Assembly (NCBI GenBank): GCA_036417435.1
Contig: CM070906.1
Location: forward strand, 44,343,396 to 44,407,395
Length of the DNA: 64,000 bases
Direction: 5' to 3'
Source of the DNA: Inia geoffrensis
Taxonomy: Eukaryota; Chordata; Mammalia; Artiodactyla; Iniidae
The notes under the pieces are model-generated. The model saw nothing but the letters and a program-made list of their open reading frames with translations, had not been told where the DNA came from and made no database searches. Below are positions 63,375-64,000 of this stretch, piece by piece. The translations under genes and the position numbers were made by a program. How positions within the stretch are numbered: the stretch's first letter is position 1; each line of letters begins with the position of its first letter.

Positions 63375-64000
63375 AATGAAGATAATTGATATTCTGTCCT
63401 AAATAACATCTTGTGACTTCTCCCCCATTTCATTATGTTTTGTGGTCACTACTTTCCTCCTTGAGTGAGATCACCAGTAGTAATGGCATTCTCTGTGGTC
63501 ACTCAGCTGGTTAATCTTCAGAGGTCAGTAATGTTTGGTGGCTCCTACTGTTTATAGCAGCTGATGAGAGGCATATACATCGTAGAAAAACAAGTTTGCT
63601 TGTGATTAACCTTCGTTTATTCCCTCTGCTTACTTAGTCATCATTTAATTAAAACCCCTTGGTTTCTAGCCATGTGGGGACATAGGTATGCTTAGAGGCA
63701 TTAAATTTCTGTGTTCCATAGAGTCAGTGGTATACATCATCAGTATCAATTTTTTTGAACAGTCTTCAGTTCTCTTCGAAAAGATCAAATTCTAGTTTTA
63801 TCTTTATTTTTAGTATTTTTATTTCTAATCATTGATGCAGAGTCTTAACTTTGTTTGAAATACGATCAGTTTTATGTTCTTACCATGCAACCTGTTAAGA
63901 TATTTATGTAAGCTTTAGAGGATTAGCATGGGATTTCTGTTCAAGTAGCTTTAAGTAAAAACATAGCATGGAGGTGGGAAGAAGGATGGCCTGGCCAAGA

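Overview
This window is mammalian nuclear DNA, almost certainly from a cetacean and most likely a toothed whale. It is AT-rich, has no dense coding, and carries ancient mammalian repeats (MIR, L2, MER5/hAT, MaLR-like LTRs), L1 3' ends, and several copies of the tRNA-Glu-derived CHR SINE family that whales share with hippos and ruminants. No ruminant Bov-B or pig PRE-1 element was seen. The SINEs occur in a long form and in a short form with an internal deletion, which fits an odontocete, but the species is an inference.

The only recognisable gene is ELAVL2 (HuB), a neuronal RNA-binding protein of the ELAV/Hu family, on the + strand. Two exons can be supported. The canonical first coding exon lies at about 46820-47063 and contains the [10 protein letters not shown] start and the first half of RRM1. 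An upstream alternative exon at about 43940-44030 carries its own ATG and would splice in frame to the next exon, adding roughly 28-29 residues to the N-terminus. The acceptor of the main coding exon is a tandem TAGCAG (NAGNAG) site, which would add or drop one glutamine in the extended isoform. The next ELAVL2 exon, with the RNP1 half of RRM1, was not found, so the intron runs beyond base 64000. No CpG island is visible, so the main promoter probably lies upstream of the window.

Layout. 1-43939 reads as the long intron upstream of the alternative exon, with many transposons: a TIR element at 4051-4260, a hAT element interrupted by a SINE at 5914-6591, two L1 pieces at 7538-9245 including a 5'-inverted copy, MIR/MER5/L2 relics, and an L1 insertion at 34993-35651 that looks like a 3' transduction. 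At 37590-39270 an old L2 is split by a solo ERV LTR and a MaLR-like LTR. 42900-46819 is relatively free of recognisable repeats, surrounds the alternative exon and holds an E-box cluster. 47064-64000 is the following intron, with a second LTR of the same family in the opposite orientation (53335-53942), more SINEs, an L1 relic and microsatellites.

No new enzyme system, CRISPR array, operon or intact mobile element coding region was found. The best leads are the alternative ELAVL2 N-terminus with its NAGNAG acceptor, the candidate L1 3' transduction, the E-box cluster, a possible cryptic exon at 55866-56001 and a perfect 23-bp tandem duplication at 63329.
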